From contig CAYXZO010000025.1 in assembly GCA_964469505.1 (NCBI GenBank), positions 1-32,515 of the forward strand: a DNA stretch of 32,515 bases. The letters are read 5' to 3'. Position numbers and translations under genes: made by a program. Positions 18,001 through 27,000 of the stretch are shown in pieces (within the stretch, counting starts at the first letter, position 1; each line of letters starts with the position of its first letter). The DNA is from CAYXZO01 sp964469505 (GTDB lineage: Bacteria > Fidelibacterota > UBA8477 > JABMPR01). The notes under the pieces are model-generated. The model was given only the letters and a program-made list of their open reading frames with translations, was not told the DNA's origin and ran no database searches.

Positions 18001-18417
18001 GGAATAGGTAATGTCCGGTTGAACCAAAGGTCGCTGGGCGGTGACGGTTACCTGCTGGCCTTTAATAACACTTTGGGAAAGGGAAACATCCAGTCGAGTG
18101 GTTAAATCGACCAGAATACGCACATTTTGGTATCTACGCTCCACATATCCGATGATAGAAAAGCGTACTTCATACACGCCCGGTGGAATATTCAGGATAA
18201 GATACTGCCCATTTTCATCGGTGGCGGCTCCCATCGAAGTGCCCGATATAATGACATTTACTCCAGCCAGGGGCTTACCGGTATTGGAATCAGTCACACG
18301 TCCGGCCAGTTTACCACCGGTACCGGCATACAAGCGTCCACCAAACCCAGCGATAATTACAAAAACCGCTAGACGGCAAAGTATGCCGCTGTGGGCTGCA
18401 AAGATTCTAAGTCTCAT
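15058..18417 (-). CDS. TonB-dependent receptor with N-terminal CarboxypepD_reg-like domain (cassette copy 2)
   Basis: The 1,119-residue protein has a signal peptide (about 1-31), then a carboxypeptidase-regulatory-like domain (about 36-112, GRVTDSNTGKPLAGVNVIISGT). A TonB-box-like stretch (QQVTVTAQRP, 121-130) leads into a plug domain (about 133-240) with MHIRGGRSSEITYMVDG and FNAEYGQAMSGVINIITREG. The beta-barrel ends in a C-terminal Phe (VSF). This build is that of SusC-type receptors, which import nutrients with energy from TonB, but no SusD gene is present. An insertion in the first part of the barrel (about 359-490) is Asp-rich and contains a two-Cys module nearly identical to one in the neighbouring giant proteins, followed by DIDGNGQYSPG, DENGNGIIDG and DADGNGEW loops. 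These would lie outside the cell. The gene is the first of the second cassette, 52 bases after the PorV-like gene of the first. Confidence 0.92.
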   Translation of the reverse strand: MRLRIFAAHSGILCRLAVFVIIAGFGGRLYAGTGGKLAGRVTDSNTGKPLAGVNVIISGTSMGAATDENGQYLILNIPPGVYEVRFSIIGYVERRYQNVRILVDLTTRLDVSLSQSVIKGQQVTVTAQRPLVQPDITYSQANIGRSELQNLPVEELEDAVALQAGVVLGTGGEMHIRGGRSSEITYMVDGIPVTDPYNAGMGVEVENNAIQELQLISGTFNAEYGQAMSGVINIITREGDKQRYQGRLTLFTGRYASAKPQIYFGALPSDLAVISNAAEVDPWGFKSGAFVPPLLQDVQLDLSGPWPGLGGKATFFVSGRYYRSDGYLYGVRKYFPDSFYWDDQTSRPVENGEYFLDYEDVGSDGCSDEYEDGSGGCSDTPLNLGNDPNGDNWDPYLNPGGTEGNHLYDYGEGGDGYHQEGDRVEYFGDNVLYDPYYRIWFRDIDGNGQYSPGSEWDLTDSLTFVDENGNGIIDGELYYDADGNGEWTNHRGDNALIPMSPVTQLSLQAKHAFQLSANTKLAVNMLYSTTTSRSYSHKWKYAPDGRPYSYRDNFNVAMVLQHTLSSHSYFTLRGSVLGNFVRSYYRNIYPVDWNQVFFSNVFRPGELIFPEPADYDSTRLALYALDPSIFSVSSGYKFYLGGISRYQSFRMTRSTVLKGDFTSQPNPVHQIRAGCELSRDDIFYRSFTILYDPHGNYKTPTIITPAIEKTSPNYNAYQKHPYSLALYLQDKIELEAMIVNVGVRYEIFQPDGEVPVDPADPNPYNPLKLVNIYHDLDGDGEISEAEAVDSNRKTDEERLAYWFRKAGRKVQLSPRLAVAYPITDKGVLHFSYGHFFQIPPYAYLYTNPDFEVPPGSGLSTTMGNADLEPQRTVQYEVGLQQQFGENLGVDVTGFYKDIRNLLGSKIVDTWNAGDSYALYVNRDYGNVRGVTIAVEKRLADGWQARVDYTYSVAEGNASDPASAYWDALAGREPEKQQVYLDWDQRHTLNTSVQMQLPLGFHMSVVGQFGSGLPYTPSYAGQQLALENSARKPAQMNVDLRVTKDFKIAGLTARAILKVYNLLDRRNERRVYSDTGRAGYTLISTYTPEDQIYNSLSEYLARPDYYTPPRQVRLGLTVSF
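17182..17343 (-). repeat. Coding repeat: two-Cys Asp-rich module in the receptor
   Basis: This encodes residues about 359-412 of the receptor: DVGSDGCSDEYEDGSGGCSD, then a segment with PLNLG, DPNGDNWDP and GTEGN. The same order with the same ten-residue spacing between the two Cys occurs in both giant proteins (12123-12305 and about 21282-21475). Confidence 0.8.
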
Positions 18418-18469
18418 GGCAACCTTTTTGGTTTTAGTAGCTTGTTATAAGAATACCCTCAAGCACTCG

Positions 18470-19519
18470 TCAGAAAATGAATTGGAGGGAAAAGCGCTCT
18501 GCTTTTTTCAAACGACCGAAATCGGCGTAGGCGTAATCGATGGCAAGTTCGGCACCAGAGCCAAACAGCGGTAAGCGAACACCCAAACCATAGGTGATGC
18601 CTTCTTCGCGAGGTTCTGTGGAGGACTCAGCTGCTCCGGGGTTGGTTTGCAGATAGGGTGATCTCCAGCCGATGCGCATAGAGTAATAGTCCAGAATGGC
18701 TAATTCGGCACCCAGATTCACGCTTTCCAGATTGTCATTGGGATGGAGTGCGTCAGCGGCAATGGTTAACCTAGCTATTTCGTTTTTCCAGGCATCCAGG
18801 GCAATTCCAACCCGAAAGATCAACGGCAAAGACCAGTAGTCAGTTTTCAGCTCAGCGGGAATCTGATCATTGTTACCAGCCGCCTGGGGGTCGGGATCAT
18901 ATCTGACCAACGCATCTCTCCCTCGCATCTGCATACTGGAGCCGTAATTGGAAATGCTCATACCCAGACGCATATCACGAAAGCGAGTAGTAAATAAAGT
19001 CCCTACATCCAGAGCTATCCCTTGAGCTTGCATATGCCAGATCTTCTGCTGGATGTATTTTACATTGAAACCAATGGAGAAACGGTCAGTCAGATTTCTG
19101 GCAAAAGAGAATTGTACTGCCAAATCACCTGCGGAGTAAAATTCGCCGGTGCCTTCTTGTTTCTCTTCGGTTCGCACGGGAGCATCAGGAATGGATACGG
19201 AAGTAATGGACGCTCCCGCGGTACCCATTCCATACAGGGGAAAAGTTACCCCGGCATAATTAAAACTGATGCCAGCCAACCACCGGGTGTTGAGTAATAG
19301 CACTTGCGGTCCTGAGAGACGTGCGATTCCGGCAGGGTTCCAGTAAAGGGCGGAAGCATCATTAGCCACAGCCACGAAAGCTTCTCCCATGCCCTCTGCC
19401 CTACCACCGATACCGACTTTCAAGAATTGAGCGGCGGTGGTACCCACCTTGTTCTGGGCCCATATTGCAGATGTGACTAACAGTATTATGATAACGGTGC
19501 GTCTCATCATTAACCCCAC
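18470..19519 (-). CDS. PorV/PorQ-like outer-membrane barrel protein (cassette copy 1)
   Basis: The 349-residue protein has a signal peptide (RRTVIIILLVTSAIWAQ), then KVGTTAAQFLKVGIGGRAEG and ALYWNPAGIARL, the signature of the PorV/PorQ family. A barrel-like pattern ends in a C-terminal Phe (SLQFIF). It is a clear paralogue of the protein at 9262-10332. The apparent GTG start abuts the stop of the giant-protein gene. ATG codons at 19510 and 19507 are alternatives, and GTGGGG would suit the 19507 start best. Direct adjacency to the giant protein in both cassettes suggests it helps export or anchor that protein, as PorV does for type IX cargo; transport of a small molecule is the other option. 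Confidence 0.85.
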   Translation of the reverse strand: MGLMMRRTVIIILLVTSAIWAQNKVGTTAAQFLKVGIGGRAEGMGEAFVAVANDASALYWNPAGIARLSGPQVLLLNTRWLAGISFNYAGVTFPLYGMGTAGASITSVSIPDAPVRTEEKQEGTGEFYSAGDLAVQFSFARNLTDRFSIGFNVKYIQQKIWHMQAQGIALDVGTLFTTRFRDMRLGMSISNYGSSMQMRGRDALVRYDPDPQAAGNNDQIPAELKTDYWSLPLIFRVGIALDAWKNEIARLTIAADALHPNDNLESVNLGAELAILDYYSMRIGWRSPYLQTNPGAAESSTEPREEGITYGLGVRLPLFGSGAELAIDYAYADFGRLKKAERFSLQFIF

Positions 19520-22500
19520 TTACTTGATGATGGCAAAGCGGCCAATGGTTTCAGCGGCCCCTGCCTGGACATGATAAATGTAGATACCATAGGCCACTTC
19601 CAGGTTGTCCGTATTCAGCAGGTCCCAGGGTTCACTGCCAGCGAAAACGGTACTGTGATGCTCTAGTTTGCGAACCAGCTCTCCACTCAAAGTATAGATC
19701 CGAATCGTACAATCCTTAGGAAGATTGATGAAATAGATTCGGCGCTCGCCCCTACCCGATTGGAGATACGGCTTACGTTCCCATCTGGCAGTGCAAATAT
19801 AGGGATCGGGAACCACCGCCACTTTGGACAGGTCAGCTTTCACCAGGTCCTCATCCTCACGGGCGGCATGGGTAGTAAAAGTGTATGTGTCCAGATGACT
19901 GAAAGGTTTATGGGTCCCAAAGCGGAAAATATCGCCTGGTTCGGGACTGAAAGAGTTCCAATGTCCAGGGCTTAATCGTTCCTCTGGACCTTCCTTAGTG
20001 CCGAAAAATCCGATCCCTTGGTCATTGAAAGCAATGGCCCGAATATCATCCTCCTGGGAAATAGTTTCGGGACCATACGAAGCTCGATGGATTGTTGCTT
20101 CGATTTGGTATTCGCCCGTTGAACCCGGCCCGGAAAGAACCCAGGCTGCAAAGCCTTTGGCCGTACCTATGTAAAGCGAATCGCCGTAGGTTGCTAAACT
20201 ATATATGCGGTCATCCGGTAAATAGCCATCTGTCTTGGTCACAACCTGGAAATTAGTTCCCAGCTTTATGGCCACTCCTTTGCCAGTGCCAAAAACCAGG
20301 GTCCCGTCCGCCAGTTCCAGACCACAGTAGAATTTCTTGTTCTTCAAACCATTCTGGTTGTCTTTGGTGTATGTCGTCCAGGTTCCATCAACAATATTAT
20401 ACCCTATCAATCCGCTGTTGGTGAGTGCCCAGAGAGTGTCATTGGAATCGATGAACATGGCATTCAGGTCACCATCACTGAAATGGATGTCGAGACTATC
20501 GGGAGTATCTATCAGCTCGATATCATCATCCATACTCGTGTTGTATGTGCCCTGGGTATTAGCCTTTACCAGCCCGAACTTATTTGAGCCCAACCAGATA
20601 TTGCCGAACCGGTCCTGTACAATGGCCCGACATGGTTCATATTTCTTGGATTTTTCCGGATCTTCCAGCTGCTTGGTGTCATCGGGAGCCCAATCGTCAA
20701 AAATGGTTTCCAGGCGTACGTTATGATACCACTGTTGACCGTCGAAAATCGCCGGTCCATATCCCGTGGCCACCCAGATATATCCATCAATAGATGCCAG
20801 GTCGTAGATGCGATCAGCCAGCAACCCGCCACCGGTAGAATTGCGGGTCCAGTGAGTCCANNNNNNNNNNNNNNNNNNNNNNNNNNNNNNNNNNNNNNNN
20901 NNNNNNNNNNNNNNNNNNNNNNNNNNNNNNNNNNNNNNNNNNNNNNNNNNNNNNNNNNNNCCATCGGCCTGGGGAATCATGGCTGTATCAACTATTTGGT
21001 CGTAGAATATTATCTGATAGTCCTTCGGGGACGCGATACCAGTGATGTTGGTCGACTTATAGACCCTGATATCGGCTTCCCATACGGCATCGCCGGCAAT
21101 CCATTTAACGGAAGCTGAATCCAAACGGAGGGTATCGTTTTGAATTTCAATTTTTAGCCCGTTAACGAAGTAAGCCGGTTCTTCACCATGAAGAGCGGTT
21201 TCATGCTCCACTACCGGGAAAGGATTATCGGGATCGGTTACGTCGTATACATCGTAATACTGGGTGGCCCGCATTTTTTCCTGGAGGTCCAAATAGTCCA
21301 AATCCGGTTCACCGGAATCGGGTTTGCCATTGGCTTCCGTGCCATCGGGATTATCCACCGGGTCCCAGTTATCACCGTGAGGATCACTACCGGCTACTGC
21401 AACTACCGTATCTGAGCAACCGCCTCCGGCAATCTCATACTCGTCGGAGCACCCATCACTACCTACATCATCGTAAACCGGCCCATCCACCGTCGGGTCC
21501 CAAACCCCCAAGGTGGGTCCCAGGATTACTGTGTCGGGATAGATAATTACGGTGTCCTTGTTGCCGCCTTCCAGGTACTGGTTCACCCGCCATAATAAAC
21601 CGGCCCAGGTAAAAATGCTCCCCACGCTGAATCGGTCTACAATCACATGTTCCTCATCACTTTGATAAATAGTGGAATCCGAAGTAGGCGGAATAACCAG
21701 GTCCACATACGGGCTATTGGGAATAAATGTGGTATCGTCAGTAAAGGTTTGCCAGTCGCCATCGTTATCCACTTCATCAGTTTCTGAATCCACAAAGCGG
21801 ATCTGGAAAGTGCGATTGTCCGGGATCAAAGTCGGATCAAGGATGTTCACTTGAATCTGGCCGGTACCCGGACCGTCATGGCCAGACTGGTCCCCAGAAG
21901 TCTCAATGGAGGGGGGAACATAGCCCACGGACGGAGCTTGAGGAATCACCACCGCGGTGTTCACATCCAGTTGAATTTCACCGGTGTATGATTCCTGAAT
22001 ATTTTTGGAGGTCTCAGTGGGTGGAATGGTATCCCTGACTGATCCGGTATCGTAGGCGCAAACGGCATAGAAATAGCGTTGTCCGTTAATCACGTCCCGA
22101 TCCACGAAACTGTGGACCAGCCCGGTATTTGATCCCATATCGTAATGCAATCCGCTACCGGGAATCTGCTCGATTGGGAAAGGTCCTTTTAGATCGTCTA
22201 TCTTGTCAAACTTGGCGATGGGCTTCCATAGGTAGGGGTTCCCATATGCATCGGTAACTGTCTGCGACTCTTCGAAACCGAAATCAGTAGCCCGATAAAT
22301 CGCGTAACCTTCGAAATCATGGCCATACAATGGATCGCGGGATTTCTCAGCCGTAGCATCCCAGTAAAGCGTCACCTGTCCGTCACCGGCCACGGCGGTC
22401 AAGTGCGGTTTCAGTGGGGGTTTAACGAAGCGATATCCAGCATTGTAAATATCTTGCATAACCTCGGCCGTGGCATAAAGATCGCGAGTGTTATGGGGAT

Positions 22501-24079
22501 TAGACGGTAAGTCGATTCCCCCGGCTCCGCTGGTGTTATAGCCAAAAAGCATTGTGATGGAAAAACGCCGCGAATCACCGGGGGCCATGGTGATTGGACC
22601 GGAACTGTAAACGAAAATGTTATCCGCATTTTGTTTAAACAGAGAATCGATAATGGCATTGGCCAGACGGTTGTAATAGAAATAAGAGTCTGATCGGGTA
22701 TTGCCGCTATAAGCTTCAACGGCAAATCCGGTCAGGCCAATCTGGTCCGCTTCATCCAAGTCTGTTTCGTCGAAATTGGGCTCACCGTGGTCGGGCAAGC
22801 CATTAGCCTCCGAGCCATCGAGGTCCGGACCGGGATAATTTGGATCTTCAGGCCCCACCCCGTCAGAACCTAAATCGTCGTTCAAGGGTTCACCTTGGTC
22901 CCATTTACCGTTGAGATTCAGGTCGTCATAGGGCATCCAATCGCCATCGTTATCGATACCATCCTGCATCGACTCATCTACCATGCCGTCTTCATCGTTA
23001 TCAATGCGATCGTAAGGTTCGCCCGGAGATTCGAGGAACTTATATCCGAAAAAGCCTGGTACGACATCGGCGAATTCGGGACCTCCACGAGCGTTGTCAT
23101 CCCAAGCATAAACCATATCTAAAAAAGTATCATAGTAAGCATCATCGTCACTGTAATCGTTAGCCCCGCCGATGTGGGGGTCTCCGTACATCCCGAAATA
23201 CAGATTACGAAGCGTATCGGTACCCACATTAGTCAGGTTATAGATAAAGAAAATTACGTTTTGGGCGCGGGTACTAACCCACTGATATCCTCTAGCCTCT
23301 ACCTCAAGTCCTAATCCACCTCGTACATAATCAGTTGTATCAGGGTAGAATTCACCCACGCGTAATGAATCCCGCCAACCTTTGTCTTTCAAAAGGGGCC
23401 AGTACCAGTTGTGCGATTTGATGTAATAATCGTCCATGCGATAATAGCTTTCCTGGTCAGCGGTAGTGACGTTTTTACCGTACTCTCCGGGCCAAACATA
23501 AGTACCGAAATGGGCATCGTACCAACCCTGAGGCCAGCTATCAGGCTTGCCATCGCGGTTTTCGTCCCGCGCGTCACTCATGGCTATGTAGGGCTGAAAG
23601 GGATCGGCGTATCCCGGTAACGGCTCCCAGTCCGCCGGTGAGCCATCGGGAGTATCATCAATAACACCCGCCACTACCAGGCCATCATCAACAATCGGGA
23701 TATAGTCGGAAGGATTATTAGGATCTCCTCCGTAGGGTAACACCTTCGCACCCGCCAACACACCAAATTCAAACGCATAGCCCCTACCGGAACCGATGGG
23801 CCATTCCATACTGGGTTCGGTTTGAGGTTTGCCGATAGAACCGTAATTGTAGAATAAAGTCCGCACCCGGTTACCGTTATGAATCCCCACCTTGCGATCG
23901 CTCCGGGCTGCTGCTTTACTCAGACGATGCCATTTTTCTAGAGAATGCAGGTAAGCCCGCCAGGCAACCCGATCGTTCTTATTAGCCGGTGGAGTCAATT
24001 GCTTGCCATGGGGTAAATCCTTAGCTGCTAGAACACATGCTAGAGAAAGGAACAAAACAGTTTTCATGTATTTTCTCAC
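19520..24079 (-). CDS. Giant secreted propeller protein with Asp-rich segments (cassette copy 1), interrupted by assembly gap
   Basis: This gene is about 1,519 codons long as drawn, with 100 unknown bases inside (codons about 1040-1073). It starts with GTG after GGGGGTG and has a signal peptide (MKTVLFLSLACVLAA). The HNGN N-terminal domain follows (VGIHNGNRVRTLFYNYGSIG), then Asp-rich segments at about 353-430 (IDNDEDGMVDES, DLNLNGKWDQGEP). Next come an FN3-like part, the two-Cys Asp-rich module (about 868-930), and six visible propeller blades (for example YIWVATGYGPAIFDGQQW, GNIWLGSNKFGLV). The C-terminal domain has VVPDPYIC, TIRIYTLSGELVRKLEH and AYGIYIYHV. The paralogue has seven blades and about 85 more residues where the gap sits, so the true gene is probably longer. 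It begins 11 bases after the receptor gene and runs straight into the PorV-like gene. It is likely a surface-displayed partner of the receptor. Confidence 0.83.
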   Translation of the reverse strand: MRKYMKTVLFLSLACVLAAKDLPHGKQLTPPANKNDRVAWRAYLHSLEKWHRLSKAAARSDRKVGIHNGNRVRTLFYNYGSIGKPQTEPSMEWPIGSGRGYAFEFGVLAGAKVLPYGGDPNNPSDYIPIVDDGLVVAGVIDDTPDGSPADWEPLPGYADPFQPYIAMSDARDENRDGKPDSWPQGWYDAHFGTYVWPGEYGKNVTTADQESYYRMDDYYIKSHNWYWPLLKDKGWRDSLRVGEFYPDTTDYVRGGLGLEVEARGYQWVSTRAQNVIFFIYNLTNVGTDTLRNLYFGMYGDPHIGGANDYSDDDAYYDTFLDMVYAWDDNARGGPEFADVVPGFFGYKFLESPGEPYDRIDNDEDGMVDESMQDGIDNDGDWMPYDDLNLNGKWDQGEPLNDDLGSDGVGPEDPNYPGPDLDGSEANGLPDHGEPNFDETDLDEADQIGLTGFAVEAYSGNTRSDSYFYYNRLANAIIDSLFKQNADNIFVYSSGPITMAPGDSRRFSITMLFGYNTSGAGGIDLPSNPHNTRDLYATAEVMQDIYNAGYRFVKPPLKPHLTAVAGDGQVTLYWDATAEKSRDPLYGHDFEGYAIYRATDFGFEESQTVTDAYGNPYLWKPIAKFDKIDDLKGPFPIEQIPGSGLHYDMGSNTGLVHSFVDRDVINGQRYFYAVCAYDTGSVRDTIPPTETSKNIQESYTGEIQLDVNTAVVIPQAPSVGYVPPSIETSGDQSGHDGPGTGQIQVNILDPTLIPDNRTFQIRFVDSETDEVDNDGDWQTFTDDTTFIPNSPYVDLVIPPTSDSTIYQSDEEHVIVDRFSVGSIFTWAGLLWRVNQYLEGGNKDTVIIYPDTVILGPTLGVWDPTVDGPVYDDVGSDGCSDEYEIAGGGCSDTVVAVAGSDPHGDNWDPVDNPDGTEANGKPDSGEPDLDYLDLQEKMRATQYYDVYDVTDPDNPFPVVEHETALHGEEPAYFVNGLKIEIQNDTLRLDSASVKWIAGDAVWEADIRVYKSTNITGIASPKDYQIIFYDQIVDTAMIPQADXXXXXXXXXXXXXXXXXXXXXXXXXXXXXXXXXXWTHWTRNSTGGGLLADRIYDLASIDGYIWVATGYGPAIFDGQQWYHNVRLETIFDDWAPDDTKQLEDPEKSKKYEPCRAIVQDRFGNIWLGSNKFGLVKANTQGTYNTSMDDDIELIDTPDSLDIHFSDGDLNAMFIDSNDTLWALTNSGLIGYNIVDGTWTTYTKDNQNGLKNKKFYCGLELADGTLVFGTGKGVAIKLGTNFQVVTKTDGYLPDDRIYSLATYGDSLYIGTAKGFAAWVLSGPGSTGEYQIEATIHRASYGPETISQEDDIRAIAFNDQGIGFFGTKEGPEERLSPGHWNSFSPEPGDIFRFGTHKPFSHLDTYTFTTHAAREDEDLVKADLSKVAVVPDPYICTARWERKPYLQSGRGERRIYFINLPKDCTIRIYTLSGELVRKLEHHSTVFAGSEPWDLLNTDNLEVAYGIYIYHVQAGAAETIGRFAIIK
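20861..20960. other. Assembly gap of 100 N
   Basis: Exactly 100 N, the usual placeholder length for a scaffold join of unknown size. It lies inside the giant-protein gene, just before the first fully visible propeller blade. Because 100 is not a multiple of three, frame continuity across it is not evidence of correct length. Confidence 0.97.
21282..21475 (-). repeat. Coding repeat: two-Cys Asp-rich module in giant protein (copy 1)
   Basis: It reads DVGSDGCSDEYEIAGGGCSD, followed by GSDPHGDNWDP and a PDSGEPDLD segment. The Cys spacing is the same as in the other two copies, and the middle is the most diverged of the three. Confidence 0.8.
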
Positions 24080-24090
24080 GACCGCACCCC

Positions 24091-27000
24091 CTAAAATTCC
24101 AAGGAAAAGCCCACTCGAAACTGCCGAGGAGCACTGAAGTAGCTGGGTCTGGTTAAATAATCAGCCAAAGAGTGTCGGCCAGCTTCATTACCATGATCCG
24201 GCACATACGTTGGAATCAGTGAATATGTAGCTCTACCGGTATCATTAAATACCTGGCGTTCGTTCAGCCGATCCAGCAGGTTGTAGACTTTAGCGAAAAG
24301 GGTCCCGCGTATATTCCCGAAATGCATGTCCAGGTGAGCATTAAGGTCGATATTGAAATAATCGGGACGACGATCGCTATTCGGTTTATCAACTCGCTGC
24401 CCTTGAATAGTGGGAGTATAAGGCAGACCGGAACCATACTTGATTATCAAACCCACACCCCAACGACCAGGCTGGGAAATAACCAGATTAGCATTTGCTG
24501 TCTGCCGCTGATCCCAATCCAGCGGCACAACCTTCTTCATAACTTCGCGGGGTGGATTAGTCTGGTTAGCGTAGAACAATTCTAATGGATCGGAAGCATT
24601 GCCCTGGGCCACTTCATAAGTATAGTCAAATGTTCCCGAGAAAAGACCCGTGCGCCGTTTAGTGAAAGAAATGGTTACACCTTTGGTATGCCCATAGTCA
24701 CGATTGGAATAAAGGGTGTAGCGGATACCGTTATAGGTTTCTTTCACTTCCGAGCTCAGGAGGCCGCTGAAATCCTTATAGAAAGCTATCAGCTCCATGC
24801 CCAAATCGGCGGTAAGTTGCTGCTGAAGTCCTATTTCATAGGAGACGGTTTTTTGCGGCTTAAGTGCCGCATTCCCTAAAACGGTCCGGAAATCGCTACC
24901 AATCTCCATTTCCGGATTGGCATACAGATACGCAAAAGTGGGAATCTGGAAAAAATGTCCGTAGCTGAAATGGATTATGCCCCTATCCGTGATGGGATAA
25001 GCGACTCCAATACGGGGACTGAATTGGTGTACCGTGGGAGCTTTTATGTAGAATTGGTCCATGGGTTTCCAGGGGTTGCCCCTGGCATCCAGGGTGTCCA
25101 GAATCTCTTGATAGGCACTTATCTCGCCTTCCTGCCCGAAGAGAGTGTCAATGAACACTTCCCCATTCAGTGAATCCTGGACAGTGTACCGAAAATAGCG
25201 TGGGTTCTCCGGATCTTTATAATCACTGGGGATATACCAGTTGGAATCAAAATAATCGTAGCGGATACCCACATTCATTATCATATCGGTCAGTTCGATT
25301 TTATCCTGGATATATAGGTATGCTTCTCGGGGACGACGATCACCGGTCTTTACATGCAACAGCTTGGCCAATTGATCATCATAAGAGTCATTGGCCAAAC
25401 TGGTCTCAGGGGTTCGGGCATCGGGAATCCAATCGCCGGCTTTGCTGACACTGACGTAGTAGGTACGATAACGCATCTGGTATTGTTTTAGGCCGGCTCC
25501 AGCTTTGAATTGATGTTGATTATTCATCTGCCAGGTAACTGAACCCATTACCAGATAGGTTTTATTGTGCCGCTCGGTGAAAGTGTGGCTGTGGCCCCCT
25601 CCCAGGTATTCGTATGCGGGGTTGTTGTTCAAGACATCCGGTAAGAACAGTGCCCGTTCAGTATCATTCACAATCAACTGAGCGGAAATGGAGGTAACTT
25701 GCGTAGAATCCAACTGATCTAACTCTCCTAGAACGCCGGCTTCATGAGGATAATTATCCTGGTAGGTGATGATGCCTTGGTCCGAGGTGTTAATAGTAAT
25801 GATTGTCTTGAGGATCAGCAGATGTCCACCGGGACCGTCATAAAAGGTACCTCCCTCCAGTTTATCTGCTGCTAAATCTTCGCGCAAATCTGACAGCGAG
25901 GGATATTCTATGATGATTGTATCGGTAAGTCCATCAGGGGTTATGTTACGAAAGTAGGTTTTTGAATAATCTTCGTAGAAAGCACCTTTAATGTTGAAGA
26001 ATAGGCTCTGGGAGATCGAATGGGTTAGATCAACAATCAAAGAATTATTATAGCTCTGCCGTTTTGGCCGACCGTCGGGGTTGTATTTATAGGCAAGGTA
26101 GTAACCTACTGAGTTTGAAGCGTTGCGGAGGAAATTGACATTTAGCTTAGTCTTAGGAGTTATACGCCACGTTAGTTTAGTTTGCAAATTGTAGCGCGAG
26201 TAATTGTTCAGCCGGACAATGCTTGAATCTCCTGTAGCCCCACTGTCCCAGATCTGATTACCGTTGAAATCGATCCAGGGTTCACCATCCAAAACACCGT
26301 TATGATTCACATCCAGAAATGGATCACCATCCAGGCGGCCGTTGCCATTGAGGTCAATAAATTCCTGCTCCTCAGCATCAATAAAGCCATCGCCGTTCAG
26401 ATCAACACCCGGATGGTCATACCTTCCGTTACCGTTCACATCCCGCCAAGGTTCGCCGGGTGTGTAACTTCCATCACCATCAAAATCGATGTACGGCTCA
26501 CTGCCTGGCTCCAGCTTACCATCGCCATTTAAATCGGTGAACGGTTCGGCGAAATGGAGAAGGCCGGCTCGACCATACGGAGAGTCCTGCAATTCCCGTA
26601 CTGTTTGGGAGGTAAGATAGTTCACGTCACCTATCTGATGTTCACGAACACCGCGATAGAGACCATTGTTTACGTAGAAGCGTCCAGAAGCGAAAAAGGT
26701 GAGTTTGTCCCCAACGCCCGGGAAGGGGCCTGAAAACGACCATTCCAGATTATGAATATTCGTGGGGTTAAAATCTGTACCAGGACCAAAGATTTCTGGA
26801 TGGGTGGAACGATAGTCACCGATGTAAGCTGAAATGCGTCCGTGAAGCTTAGTCCCCCCCTCTTTGGTAATGATGTTGATGATACCGGACATGGCCTGGC
26901 CATACTCTGCGTTGAAAGTTCCACTCAAAATCTGTAATTCTTTTACAGCACTATTTTCCAGCCCTACCGCTTGTCCACCCCAGGCGGGGTTAGTTACCGG

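Noticed and set aside
26242..26538. Regular DNA repeat, considered as a CRISPR-like or tandem satellite array.
   Set aside because: The periodicity is in the protein (DxNGDG units), the units differ in DNA, and the frame is open throughout, so it is a coding repeat.
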